DNA from: Diabrotica undecimpunctata
Lineage: Eukaryota > Arthropoda > Insecta > Coleoptera > Chrysomelidae
Assembly: GCF_040954645.1 (NCBI RefSeq)
Contig: NC_092806.1
Coordinates: forward strand, 29,909,644 to 29,973,643
Length of the DNA stretch: 64,000 bases
Direction of reading: 5' to 3'
A model generated the notes under the pieces. That model worked only from the letters and a program-made list of their open reading frames with translations, was not told the origin of the DNA and made no database searches. Every line of letters begins with the position of its first letter. Position 1 is the stretch's first letter. A program made the position numbers and the translations under genes. This document shows, one piece after another, positions 46,201 to 55,689 of the stretch.

Positions 46201-49200
46201 ATACCATTTATAATTTTCGGATCTTAAATTAATTTAAAAAGGTCCAGCCTTGACTAAAGCAAATGAAACATTACATTATAAGTCTCATCAAAATTTGCGT
46301 ACACCTCCATCGCTGCCTTGAGAGTGGAAATGAACATTTGTGACTTTTCCGACGTTCAATAATTGAAGGGGTGAGTGGATGAAGGGAGTAAGTGACATTT
46401 TTTAAGAAAATGAGTTATCCGCATGTATGAAGGTGGTAAGTGCTAAATTAAATTTTCCGCTTATCCCCAGCCTTCTATGATTTAAAATAACTGAGATAGC
46501 CAGCGTATGAAGGAGGTAATTGCCCATACTACTTTAAATATCTAGTGAATGAAGGAGGTAAGTAACAAGATAAAGTACTTACTTCCTTCATCCATACCAA
46601 AGGGAATAAAAATTGTGACATACCTCCTTCATGTATTCGTCAGCTGCCATAATAAAACGGCAACATTAGTGATATCATTTTTTTCTGATTCAAATATAGC
46701 CAAAGAACATAAAAAAATACGGGAAGACCTAAGGGATGACCTACATTTCTAAAATAGGCCAAGTAAAACCCGCTAAAACCGTTAACTCTGGGATTTTGTT
46801 CAATGAAAATTGCCGCTACAAGTGTTTTGTGTATCGCTACAGTCAATAACTGTAGAAGAAAGGGAATCAATATTCTCTTCCTACTACAAACTAGATGTAA
46901 ATGCAAAAAACTGCCTTCTTTTTAAGAGCATTAAAAAAAGGGAACCAATGACAAAGAAAACTGGAGCCGTAAAGCATAAAACTGCCACCTACCAATACAA
47001 TGTAACTTGTAGTGGCCGGCAAACTACCGTATGCAAACGGGCTTTCATTTCCTTGTTTGCAATCAGCTTGAAAAAGGTTGACCTGATTCAAACTTCAATA
47101 AAATCAGGGAAAAATGCCCCTGAACCGAACAGAAGGGGAAAACACGCGGTCAGACCTAACAAGACCCCTGCTGAAGTTGCTGCTTACGTCATTGAGCATA
47201 TTTGCAGTTTCCCAGCAGAAGAGTCGCACTACTCCAGGCATTGTAATATTCACAAAAAATATCTTTCACCGCAACTTTCGATCCCTAGAATGCATAAACC
47301 TTAAAGAAGAAATGAAAAATTTCAAATAAAAGAGGCTACATACCGATTCATTTTTAATGATGAATTTAATCAAAAAGCAGATCGAGAATTTGCTAGCAAA
47401 TCAGAGAACACTGTATGTAACATTGGATCTACCTAGGCTTAGTACCTCGAAAGCCTTTTATCTTAGACAAATGTGATTTTACAACTTAGGAATCCACATA
47501 ATAACCAAAAATGTGGAAAAAACTGTTTTCTGCACATGGACGGAAAATCAAGCTTCCAGAGGTAGCTCGGAAATTTTTAGTTGTTTTCTACGAACAATCG
47601 AAGTGGATCCAGCCTTCAAAGGAAAAGATCATCTAATTTTGTGGACGGAGTCGTGTGCCGGGCAAAATAAAAATTTTTTGATCGTATATCTGTTTCAGTA
47701 TCTTGTGGGCAAAAGCATCTTTAAAACGATTGAGCACAAGTTTCCAGAGGTAGGACACTCGTACTTAGACTCGGATAGAGCATTTGGACATATTGAGAAA
47801 CGACTAAAGAAACATCAAAACATTTACATCTCTGATGAATATCGTGATGCGATTGTTTCTTCAAACAAGAAAAATATGGTGATAGACATGCAACATCACT
47901 TTAGAGACACGGAAAATATTATGAAAACCATGAAACTAATGAATAGAAAAAAAGATCTTCTTAATGAAAAGGTTAATTTCAAAACTGGAATCAAGTGGAT
48001 TCGCGTAGATGTCTTTGGATCATACCTTTTCAAGGAGTCTTACGATTACTACACACCTTTCAAAATGGTATGTATCCTCATGCAGAAAAATTTCCCATCC
48101 CTTCTACCTGAACAATTCAACATTCCAAGACATATCCAAAATACTGGATCCTTAAGCAAAGAAAAGGTAGACAACCTAAAAGAACAGCTTTGCTTCATTC
48201 CAGAAAGGGATAAGTGGTATTATGAAGTCATCATAGAGCAACAAACATTTTAAGAAGGTGGTACAATATCCTTAGACTAATTAAAAAGCTGCTTAGAAAT
48301 TCAGTGTTTGTGATTCCTTTGTAAAACCAAAAATATAAGTGTTTATTTGACATACATGTTATTTTTTTCCTGATCATAGCGCTTATTCAAAAGACAATGC
48401 AAATATTTATCCTAGATAAAGGAGGTAAGTCCACATACCCCCTTTATTTTGGCATAGACATAATTTCTAACACAAAAAAGTTTTTGGATAAAAGAGGTAA
48501 GTACAAATATATATTTTTCAAATAAGTTTTTAAAAATCGGGGAGATTTTTGTTTTTACAATAAAATTTATACATATCCTACCTGTGAGAATAAAAAAAAA
48601 TCGGTTTAAAAAATCGATTAATAAAAAAGTTCCAGCGATAAAACTTTGAAGTTAAATTTCTCAAAAACTCAGTTTTGTTACTTACTCCCTTCATCCACTC
48701 ACCCCTTCAATTATTTATTACAGTAAATAAACGCTCGACAGCTACACCAGTACTCGGAATACAAAAAATAAATTCGCATATTATCTGTAAGTTTTTGAGT
48801 ATGAATTAATCAATACACTTAAAAACTTCAAGCCATCGATCCTGACTATTTTTTTCTTCTTTGTTCCACTCGGAAATTTTTTCACTTGTAGCGTTGTCTT
48901 TCAAAATTTCTAGTTCGTCAAAGAGTTGGCCTTTATTTAAAATCGTTGATATATAATTTAGAAGCTTCGGGAAAATATCATACATCGTTTCATGTTATTT
49001 CACTTCTTAAATCTATTCATTTGAATAGTTTAAATTCATGTAGATTTGTACTCCAGTTTTCTATGTAGGTTACACATTTCTGCGATTCTCTGGCCAAAAT
49101 ATTCTTCACGATCGCTTCACTTTTATCTCGAGCGGAACTAAATTTTGAATCATATAAATTGGAAATCAGTTTGGGATGATCTAAAACTGTGCATATGCTT

Positions 49201-52200
49201 AATGGTTTGGTATGCAAATGTCCCTTCTTTGTCTGCAATTATCAAGTTCTCGGAGCTGACACTGATTTAAAAGATAAATGTAATTCATTGCTTCTAGTCA
49301 CTGCAAAACCTACCAATGTGTGTCTCTTCTTTCCCAAACGAGCTTTACTATTAGTTCGTCCACTGTTGGAAATATCAACGCCACTTTTACAGATTTCACA
49401 ATAAATAATATGCGGCGATGAGACTGACTTGTCTTTCATAAAAGGGTGTAATCCTTTTTAGTTCGACATTTTGTTTAGGTGGATGATGACATTTTTGTTT
49501 AGGCGGAGACGTATTCTAAAAAGTTATTTCAAACAAGCACTAAAACAGACCTATTCGGTGACGACCGAAGGTCTCAACGCTTATTCAGATGCAATGTTGC
49601 ACAGTGAGCTAAAATTTAAGTAAAAGTGCCAAAGAGACTTAACTGAACACAGTATACTAAGATATTTGTTTAAAATAGTAATAGTTTTTTAGAAAAAATA
49701 AGTACATTCGCGTGTCCTTAGAAAGGGTTTAAAGTATATTAGGACAATATTTAAAAGTAAGTACTTCTTCTTCATGTGCCATCTCCTCTAAGAAGGTTGG
49801 CAACCATCATGGCAATTCGCACTTTCGATACCGCTGCTCTAAAGAGGTCAGCAGAAGTGCAGTTAAACCAAGCTCTCAAATTGTTTAACCAGAGGATGCG
49901 TCTTCTTCCGCGACTCCTTCTACCCTGTATTCTCCCTTGCATTATTAATTGCAACAAGTTATAACGCTCGCCCCTCATGACATGTCCCAGATATTGCAGT
50001 TTTCTGACTTTAATTGTATTTAAAACCTCTTTATCTTTTCCCATTCTTCTCAACACCTCGACATTCGTGACTCTATCCACCCAACTTATTCTTAATATCC
50101 TTCTGTAGGTCCGTAACTCGAAGGCTTCTAATCTATCCGAAACATCTTTCTTTAATGTCCAAGCCTCCAACCTATAAAATAATACGGAGAACACGTAGCA
50201 TCCTACTTAAATAAGTACACATGGTGACAGTAATCATACTGCCAATATATACAAAAGATGTAATTCAATTAAATTACGGGGTTATTAAATACAAATACAC
50301 AAATTTTATAAAAAATACTTTCCCAACACATGAAAATATGAGGGTTAATATTAAGAGAACCATTTATTAAACAAAATATGTACTACGCTAAAACTTACAA
50401 CTAAAATTTTACAAGTGCTAATAAATCAGAGATTAAATTTAGCAGATCATCAACAGGGGTTTCGTAGTGGAAGATCGTGTACATATGCAATATTCGGTAT
50501 AATGCAAATTACTGAGAATAAACCAGCATTTCTGTGTCTGATTGACCCATCGAGCAAAAAGACAAAAGAGGGAATCTAATCGTTATGAAAAGGAGACCAA
50601 AAGTGGCCTCTGATGGCGGACATATCCGGAAATGCGAATGCGCCAAATTTAAATTTCATGACACTTCACAATAATCATACAGTGGTGTAGGGGTTCTAAT
50701 TTATCTATTTATTTGTTATATTAGATAATATTAATATTACATAATACACTTAAAATACTTTTTTTTAAACTAGGACACAATAAAGTTTTAATTAAATAAT
50801 AAAAATAATAGTCTAAAATGTGAAGCAATTGTTAAAAAACTTCAATAGAAAATAATCTTTCATGTGACAGTTGGGACAAACAATAACATCAGAAATAACA
50901 TAACCTAACTAAATTTGATTTCTTAAACAAGGAAAGAGTCTCTCTTTCCTTGTTTAATGTGGCCTCTTAAGATGGCACTTCCTGTCTAACAATATTTTTG
51001 CCCCCACTACATTTACATTCCCCCTTTTGTCTTTTTGCTCGATGGATTGACCTAAAGAAAGCGTTTGACAGAGTAAGACTCAAAGATGTAATCCATCTTC
51101 TGTATAATAGAGAAGTTCCCCTAAATATTATAAAAACTATCGAAAACATCTACCAAAACAACAAAATGGAAGTCAGAATAAATGGACAACTTACAGAACC
51201 TATCAAAATAGGCAGCAGAATGAGACAAGAAGATTCATTGAGGCCCATGCTCTTTAATTTGATCATGGATGAAATCATCAAAAGCGTTAACAAAGGAAGA
51301 AGATACAGAATAAGAAACAAAGAAATAAAAATACTCTGTTACGCAGACGACGCAATATTGATAGCCCAAGATGAAGATAGTCTACAAAGACTGGTCCACA
51401 GATTTAACATAAGAGCAAAAGAATTTAATATGAAAATCTCATCTCAGAAAACAAAAACAATAGTAGTCAGCAAACAACCAACCAGATGTAAAATAGAAAT
51501 TGATGGCATCAGTATTGAAAAAGTAATGGAAATAAAATACCTTGGAATTACACTGTCTAGTTTTCGAGACCTGGGCAAAGAAGTGAGAGATCAAGTACAA
51601 AAAGCAAACAGACTGGCAGGATGCCTTAATAACACTATATGACGAAAAAGACACATTAACACTGAGATTAAGTCAAGAATTTATAAAGACATTGTAAGAC
51701 CGATAATGACATATGCCTCAGAAACAAGACCCGACACAGCCGCAACGCAAAGGCTACTCAAAACGGCAGAGATGAGGGTACTAATAAGAATTACAGGAAA
51801 TACGCCGAGAGATCGAAAGAGAAGTAAAGACATTAGAAGAAAATGTAACGTACAGTGTAGAAATGAATGGACACAAAATAGAAAAAAAGAATGGAATAAC
51901 CACATAAGCAGAATGGAGGAGACCCGTGTCGTCAAAATAGCAAGAGATAAGTCATCAATTGACAGAAGAAGTATCGGACGACCGCGCAAAAGATGCAGTG
52001 AAAACCTTTTATAGAGGTATTACTCCGCCATTGAACAAACAGAATTGCTTATAAAAAGGAAGAAGAAGAATAAGATTCATTAAAAAAGAATCAAAACTCA
52101 AAGACAGCCTACCGCGTATTAAACTAAAATTTAATGAATGTATACATTGAATTCAATGATATTTCAATGAAAAAGAAGGACTAATAAATGTCTTCGTACA

Positions 52201-52388
52201 AAACAAATGCGAGTGTTTTCATCTCTGCTATTTCCAACATCCTTTTTGTTTTTTCTTTTTAGTTCAACCTTGTAAGATATTTTGTCTTTTTTAGCTCTTG
52301 ATAATAATTGTAAACACAGTTGAAAGCTCGAGATTAAAAAAATAGTTAACCAATAGCCCTTTTATTGACTCCAACCCATCCAAAACAG

Positions 52389-52454
<66 letters not shown>

Positions 52455-52671
52455 AATAATACTTTTTAATTTCTTTTAGTTTACAAATACATCATTGGGA
52501 GCATTCTGTATGTTAAGCTGTTGGCCTGCGTGTTTTCTGCCGTTTATTGTACAAAAAAAGAGTATTGTGGAGTTATACTGTAAACATTGTGGAACTTTCT
52601 TAGGAGAATACAATAGAGCAACTGGAACACTTAGCTGCATTTGCAGCAAATTGAACAACAAAGGAATTTAG
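40124..52671 (+). CDS. LITAF-domain protein with N-terminal C2H2/BED-like finger (4 exons, complete)
   Basis: Exons 40124-40298, 43237-43329, 45817-45905 and 52480-52671 total 549 bases, that is 182 codons plus stop. All junctions are GT-AG and the phases (1, 1, 0) agree. Residues 1-35 form a finger-like C7-x2-C10-x16-H27-x4-H32. A basic Ser/Gly-rich linker follows. Residues 102-156 are a LITAF (SIMPLE) domain: CPQCRKKG, a hydrophobic membrane-inserting stretch (AFCMLSCWPACFLPFIV), then YCKHCGTFLGEY. LITAF domains bind zinc through the two CxxC knuckles and sit monotopically on endosomal or lysosomal membranes. A zinc finger ahead of a LITAF domain is unusual to my knowledge. The very long introns are full of transposons. 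AATAAA follows at 52834. I cannot name an ortholog. Confidence 0.9.
41637..42933 (+). mobile_element. RTE-like LINE, family A copy 2, with 13-bp target duplication
   Basis: Flanked by TACGTTCAGTAAT at 41624-41636 and 42934-42946. The coding blocks match family A copy 1: SIFKKGDRKRYENYRGIS, FTAGRSCIDDIYTLEQ, FLDLRTAYDSVPRSELW (motif A), GLLQGCSTSPTLFKIYL (motif B) and LSFVDDQVVIAQDQ, where the FADD box is FVDD. It is interrupted by a second LINE at 42351-42699. After that, about 430 bp of tail are deleted: SKKA joins directly to VDDAISKRGLNDGE. The 3' end agrees with copy 1. Confidence 0.9.
42351..42699 (+). mobile_element. 3' end of a different LINE nested in family A copy 2
   Basis: Perfect 13-bp repeats TGAAAACAGACTA flank it at 42338-42350 and 42700-42712. 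It encodes the C-terminal tail of a different LINE (FIKIGRLRWIGHVERMEEGE, then RTRGRPKLRYLEQIEND) and ends in a GATGATG tail. By chance the upstream host frame runs straight into it, creating a fused open frame. Confidence 0.88.
43237..43329 (+). CDS. Finger-LITAF gene exon 2 (basic linker, residues 59-89)
   Basis: Acceptor is TAATTTTCAG and donor is CTACAG-GTTTGT. It encodes CNRKVISCRKLSAVKITKSS and then RSGSGGYKTT. It has no ATG and is too short to be seen as a free frame. The assignment rests on matched phases on both sides. Confidence 0.82.
43830..44340 (-). pseudogene. Two short LINE 3' fragments
   Basis: At 44030-43830 the minus strand reads KISAYFGHVVRRDGLEKVT, the usual FGHVxRR motif. 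At 44340-44130 it reads a KLPISKLLQEVEEDLKSAW stretch of another LINE tail. Both are degenerate. Confidence 0.55.
44510..45235 (+). pseudogene. LINE 3' tail split by an antisense LINE tail
   Basis: 44510-44617 reads MLVYRRILLIAWTEYVNNLE and then VIHRIGK. 44990-45235 reads QRKLEYLGHILTHDKYRRIQ and IIQGKID, ending in a (GAA)n tail. The interruption is an oppositely oriented fragment at 44630-44978. Confidence 0.7.
44630..44978 (-). mobile_element. Antisense LINE 3' fragment nested in the LINE tail at 44510-45235
   Basis: Flanking repeats TGAAGCAGAATT (44618-44629) and TGAAGCACAATT (44979-44990) differ at one base. The minus-strand frame reads WTDKVTNEEVLRRTNTTADL, then KGRKLQYLGHIMRNQGRYE. Confidence 0.72.
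45370..45640 (+). pseudogene. LINE 3' fragment
   Basis: Reads SNTEVELSRSRG-like degenerate sequence, then RILEWRPRDNLYRNRSRPPR, RWTDDLKRCHRNWMQEAQDL. It matches the basic tail of RTE-like LINEs. No RT remains. Confidence 0.7.
45817..45905 (+). CDS. Finger-LITAF gene exon 3 (first CxxC knuckle, residues 90-119)
   Basis: Acceptor is ATTTCATTATAG and donor is AATAAA-GTAAGT. It encodes ETWKPAQLELACPQCRKKG. Confidence 0.88.
46365..48708 (+). mobile_element. TIR DNA transposon (2344 bp, AATT 4-bp target duplication) with a DUF7869-like protein
   Basis: Terminal inverted repeats of at least 30 bp: GAAGGGGTGAGTGGATGAAG continuing to GGAGTAAGT on the left, with a matching complement on the right end. 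The 4-bp duplication AATT (46361-46364, 48709-48712) is confirmed because removal restores the interrupted hAT frame. Clusters of a subterminal motif (TGAAGGAGGTAAGT and variants) lie in both orientations at 46378-46640 and 48412-48695. It contains one broken protein-coding gene. Superfamily is uncertain; a 4-bp duplication fits Sola-like elements, but the protein is best described by its DUF7869-like motifs. Confidence 0.88.
46810..48253 (+). pseudogene. DUF7869-like putative transposase of the TIR element
   Basis: The first block (46810-47300) reads FSSYYKLDVNAKNCLLFKSI, YQYNVTCSGRQTTVCKRAF, and HAVRPNKTPAEVAAYVIEHI, then FPAEESHYSRHCNIHKKYLS. After frame breaks at about 47300-47510 a 247-codon block follows (47513-48253) with FCTWTENQASRGSSEIFSC, LWTESCAGQNKNF, FPEVGHSYLDSDRAFGHIEK. 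The CAGQNKN and GHS-x3-DS/CD motifs recur in insect repeat-derived proteins that I associate with DUF7869. Acidic residues in these motifs could be catalytic, but this is inference. The gene is broken by at least two indels and two stops. Confidence 0.7.
49754..50200 (-). pseudogene. RTE-like LINE 3' end, family B copy 1
   Basis: Minus-strand frame of about 140 codons: LEAWTLKKDVSDRLEAFELR, RRILRISWVDRVTNVEVLRR, LQYLGHVMRGERYNLLQLIM, RRSRGRRRILWLNNLRAWFN, ending RGDGT and a (GAA)n tail. It is very similar to the copy at 56555-57105. Confidence 0.85.
50385..52070 (+). pseudogene. RTE-like LINE with RT, interrupted by a MITE
   Basis: 50385-50547 reads LADHQQGFRSGRSCTYAIF and FLCLID. After the 497-bp MITE the frame continues LKKAFDRVRLKDVIHLLYN (motif A completed), RMRQEDSLRPMLFNLIMDE (motif B, degenerate) and ILCYADDAILIAQDEDS (YADD catalytic box), to a stop at 51640. 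The tail at 51650-52014 reads MTYASETRPDTAATQRLL and SIGRPRKRCSENLL. The YADD box is intact but other parts are degenerate. Confidence 0.88.
50548..51044. mobile_element. 497-bp MITE with 8-bp target duplication (P- or hAT-type)
   Basis: Terminal inverted repeats CATCGAGCAAAAAGACAAAA on the left and its complement ending TTTTTGCTCGATG on the right, with one mismatch further in. Perfect 8-bp duplication GATTGACC at 50540-50547 and 51045-51052. Removing the insert plus one copy restores an uninterrupted RT motif A (CLIDLKKAFDR). The CA...TG ends fit P-superfamily better than the CAGNG ends of hAT. A short palindrome (AAGGAAAGAG and CTCTTTCCTT) lies at 50929-50957. No coding capacity. Confidence 0.9.
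52390..52449. repeat. TA dinucleotide microsatellite
   Basis: About 30 TA units directly upstream of the last exon of the finger-LITAF gene. Confidence 0.97.
52480..52671 (+). CDS. Finger-LITAF gene exon 4 (membrane stretch and second knuckle, residues 120-182)
   Basis: Acceptor is TTAATTTCTTTTAG. It encodes SLGAFCMLSCWPACFLPFIV, then LYCKHCGTFLGEYNR, and stops at TAG 52669-52671. A long TA microsatellite lies about 30 bases upstream of the acceptor. Confidence 0.9.
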   Translation, partial: FTNTSLGAFCMLSCWPACFLPFIVQKKSIVELYCKHCGTFLGEYNRATGTLSCICSKLNNKGI

Positions 52672-53225
52672 CTGGAACTGTGAAACTATGTTTGTTTTAT
52701 GTGTTGTTAATTTATGTCAATATATAATACTATTTGTACATCAAATTTTTTCCCCTAATATTTATCAAAGTTATGAGGTCGTCCAGTTTTTTTGAAAGAA
52801 GACATATTAATATGTACGTATATTATTTGAACAAATAAATAGTCCAGCCCGAGACAAATTCAAGGGCATAGGGTTTAGCTATCCTTCTCTTACTATTTTA
52901 TGAAATTCATATTCGAGGAAATATCTAAAAAGTCTATCGTTTGTAAAAATGTATGTTGTACTTTAATTTAGAGATGACGAGTATCTCTAATATTTCCATT
53001 AATAAGTTTGCTATTGCTGCTAATTTAGACGAATCCATGGCCCTCCAGAAATCAGAAAATTCATATTTTTCGACAAACCGCTTATATGACTAAAAAAATT
53101 AGTACTTGATGATTGTATTTTAGGTTTTAGAACGTGCAGAACTTTTTATTAACAAAACTTTTTTCTTAAAACAAAAAATAAAAAAGTTTCCCATATGGTG
53201 CTGAGTTAATTGGACACCCTGTGTT

Positions 53226-53230
<5 letters not shown>
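52672..53230 (+). other. 3'UTR and flank of the finger-LITAF gene
   Basis: AATAAA at 52834-52839 is a plausible polyadenylation signal. No other feature is seen. Confidence 0.5.

Positions 53231-53287
<57 letters not shown>
53231..53287. repeat. TA dinucleotide microsatellite
   Basis: Long TA run about 35 bases from the left end of the mariner-like element. Confidence 0.95.
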
Positions 53288-53292
<5 letters not shown>

Positions 53293-53324
53293 GCTTACTT
53301 ATATAGTTATATTACAGATAACGA

Positions 53325-54675
53325 CATTGTTTTGTTGACCATAGAAACTAAGATTTAATAAGTAGGTAAGTCAATAAGTAATATGCTTTATTGTCACTGA
53401 AAATTGTACAATAAAAAAAACAATAAAATTCTTCCAAACTTATAAAAAATACTACCTAATTAAGAACCTACAAACTTCGTAAAATGTACCTAACAAAAAA
53501 TAAAAATTAGGAAAGCAGATTAATGAATTAAGGGATCAAATATTCCACCTCCTTGTGCTAAACAGTAACCAAATCTGTCATACAGATTTCTCCTCATATT
53601 TTGGAGTAGGACTGGTGTAATGCTTACAAAGAAATGAAGTATTTTTGCCCTTAATTCGACTAGATTTGTGGCCCTTTCAAACTGATGCCTATAAATGATT
53701 TCTTTGAGAAAACCCCAAAAAAAGAAATCGTTAGGCGATAAGTCACAGGATCTAGCGGGCCATTTAATTGTACCACGTGTACTTATCAGTCGATCAGAAA
53801 ACGTTTAATTGAGGAAGTCAATAGTTGCTCTAGCATTGTGAGCCGAACACCCATCCTGTTGGAAATAAACCTCCTGAAACTTAACGGGAAGGCGTCGAAG
53901 GATGCTTTGTTTGCACTGCAACACTGAGGTGCTTATTTTTCCGAGAATAATACCTTGTAACGGATGGATTGTATTTTTTATGTAATGAAAATGAAGATTC
54001 GTCAGAAAATAAAATATTTTTTAAAAAGTGTACATTTTCATTCTGTTTATCTAACATAAATTCACAAAACTCCATCCGCCTAAAGTTATCTTCCAGAAAC
54101 AGTTCTTGTGTTGGTTGTATCTTAAAACAGTGATACCCATTCCTTTTGAGATCTCGCTGGACAGTTCGAGCATTCACGTTAACTTCCCTAGTAATTTGTA
54201 CACTATTGCAGGGTTCACTAGCTTCCACAAAAGCACAAATATCAATATCCCGGTTTTGACGCTCCTCATCGACAGGTCTAACACGTGGTTCATTACCTTC
54301 ATGACACTTTTTACAACTTTTTACACATCCCGAAGTTTGAAAATGTTTAATGATATTTTTAACTGTTGTAACAATTGGTGAGGGTCTATTTTCGAAGGCA
54401 ACAATAAATAAAGCAATTACTTCGCGTATCGAATGATCCTGAAAATACCATGTTACAAGGTACACTTTTTCTTGGACAGTATACAACGTAATAGGCATTT
54501 GCATTTTATTAATTGTTTGTTTATTCTTTCCGAACTTCGTTTGAAATTTTTAATTTCAATGTGACAATTACGACAATTTGTACCTACTGTGAAATGAATA
54601 TAGAGGTGGAAACGTGTAACATGTCACAGCGATTGCCATTGTGTTGTATGGCCAATAAAACAATGTCGTGATCTG
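53325..54675 (-). mobile_element. mariner-like transposon (1351 bp) with TIRs and TA target
   Basis: TIR of about 27 bp: CAGATAACGACATTGTTTT on the left and, as complement of the right end, CAGATCACGACATTGTTTT, then TTGACC/TTGGCC. TA dinucleotides lie immediately outside at 53323-53324 and 54676-54677. TA microsatellites lie near both ends. It carries one transposase gene on the minus strand. Size and ends fit mariner. Confidence 0.92.
53530..54504 (-). pseudogene. mariner-like transposase, internally deleted
   Basis: Starts MQMPITLYTVQEKVYLVTWY, then a helix-turn-helix domain with VNARTVQRDLKRNGYHCFKI. ILFSDESSFSLH holds the first catalytic Asp. A deletion of roughly 80 residues follows near 53885-53900. 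The second half, in another frame, reads VYFQQDGCSAHNARATIDFL (second Asp) with one stop, then PARSCDLSPNDFFFWGFLKE (third Asp). I count 41 residues between the second Asp and the Asp of NDFFF, which points to a DD41D-type group. It ends GYCLAQGGGIFDPLIH near 53530. Confidence 0.85.
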
Positions 54676-54679
54676 TATA

Positions 54680-54681
<2 letters not shown>

Positions 54682-54757
<76 letters not shown>
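54682..54757. repeat. TA dinucleotide microsatellite
   Basis: Begins five bases after the right TA target of the mariner-like element. Confidence 0.96.
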
Positions 54758-54760
<3 letters not shown>

Positions 54761-54929
54761 TCTGAGACACTTGTTTTCTGTCACGTTTGCCGCTTTCGCA
54801 TGTCTGCTTCACTTCAATAGGTAAATCGGTTACTTCTTTACTATCAGTTTTATATAATGTCACAGTGTAAGGGAGGGGGCTGTTGTTTGACGAAAGGGGA
54901 ATACCCAATACCCTATTTTGTTTTGGGTA

Positions 54930-55170
54930 GCGACGTGTAGCGGAAATTCTTCGCTAGCGATAGGAACGCAATTTCAGGAGAATAATCTTTTTTAGGCCAG
55001 CTTCGACGTGCATTGAAGCGGGGATTTCTCGCGGGCGATAGCGACGCAAGTACTTTTTTCGGCGCATTCATGGCTCTGGTTTAAGTAATACATAAATCTC
55101 CATGATGCGGGGCCCCTCGGACCGCGAAGCCGTGGACTGCGGCCTACGTCGCCCACGCCCTACGCTGCCA
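54930..55170. other. GC-rich island of unknown origin
   Basis: Contains GCGGGGCCCCTCGGACCGCG and GGCCTACGTCGCCCACGCCC, plus two related blocks (GTAGCGGAAATTCTTCGC and GAAGCGGGGATTTCTCGC). The base composition differs sharply from the surroundings. It has no open frame, and I do not recognise it. Confidence 0.5.
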
Positions 55171-55689
55171 CTGAATTTGTATTCTAAAAATGATTCCCGA
55201 ACTGGGAATTGAAACGTTAAATAAAATATTTCTAGTTACGTATTAGTAATTCTCAAAAACATAAATAATAGAAGAAATAAAAATAAGAAACATCTTTCAT
55301 TTGTTCGTAAAGAAGCTAGTATTTTTTGATGCATTTAAAAGTTTTCTAATTTAAAACTTTTATTTTAAATGTCACCTTCTATTTTGCTTTACAGTAAAAA
55401 TATCACATCAGATAGTGCACATCAAATAAAACAACAAAATACGTAATACTATACTACACTGTCGAGCATAAAATTGGGACAATCTGGTAATTTGAAGTTA
55501 GTTTAGCATTTTTCTTTTGTTAAACATTTTTTTCGGTCGAAATATTATTTACTAACCGATTGCTTACAAACAAGTTTTTGTTATTGAAAATAAATGAAAA
55601 TTATCCATTTTACTTTGATATGCTATCATCAAAATAAACAATTTTACTTTGATGGGATTTTTGCTGAAAACAAAGAAGCTTCAATGATT

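Larger units (their letters stand above)
46265..49440 (-). pseudogene. Internally deleted hAT transposase, interrupted by a TIR transposon
   Basis: Minus strand. The N-terminal BED-like finger region is at 49440-49242 (IIYCEICKSGVDISNSGRTN, then LGKKRHTLVGFAV). Next, at 49238-49017, is HPKLISNLYDSKFSSARDKS and EAIVKNILAR. After loss of the catalytic core, the C-terminal dimerisation region at 48990-48713 reads QIICEFIFCIPSTGVAVERL. The last segment lies beyond the inserted element, at 46360-46265: SEKSQMFISTLKAAMEVYAN. Across one AATT copy the two halves join in frame, giving VINNY, a TGA where hAT proteins usually have Trp, and TSEK. The hAT is inactive. Confidence 0.82.

Noticed and set aside
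54584..54908. Open frames with long Tyr-Ile runs
   Set aside because: Translation of the TA microsatellite; not coding.
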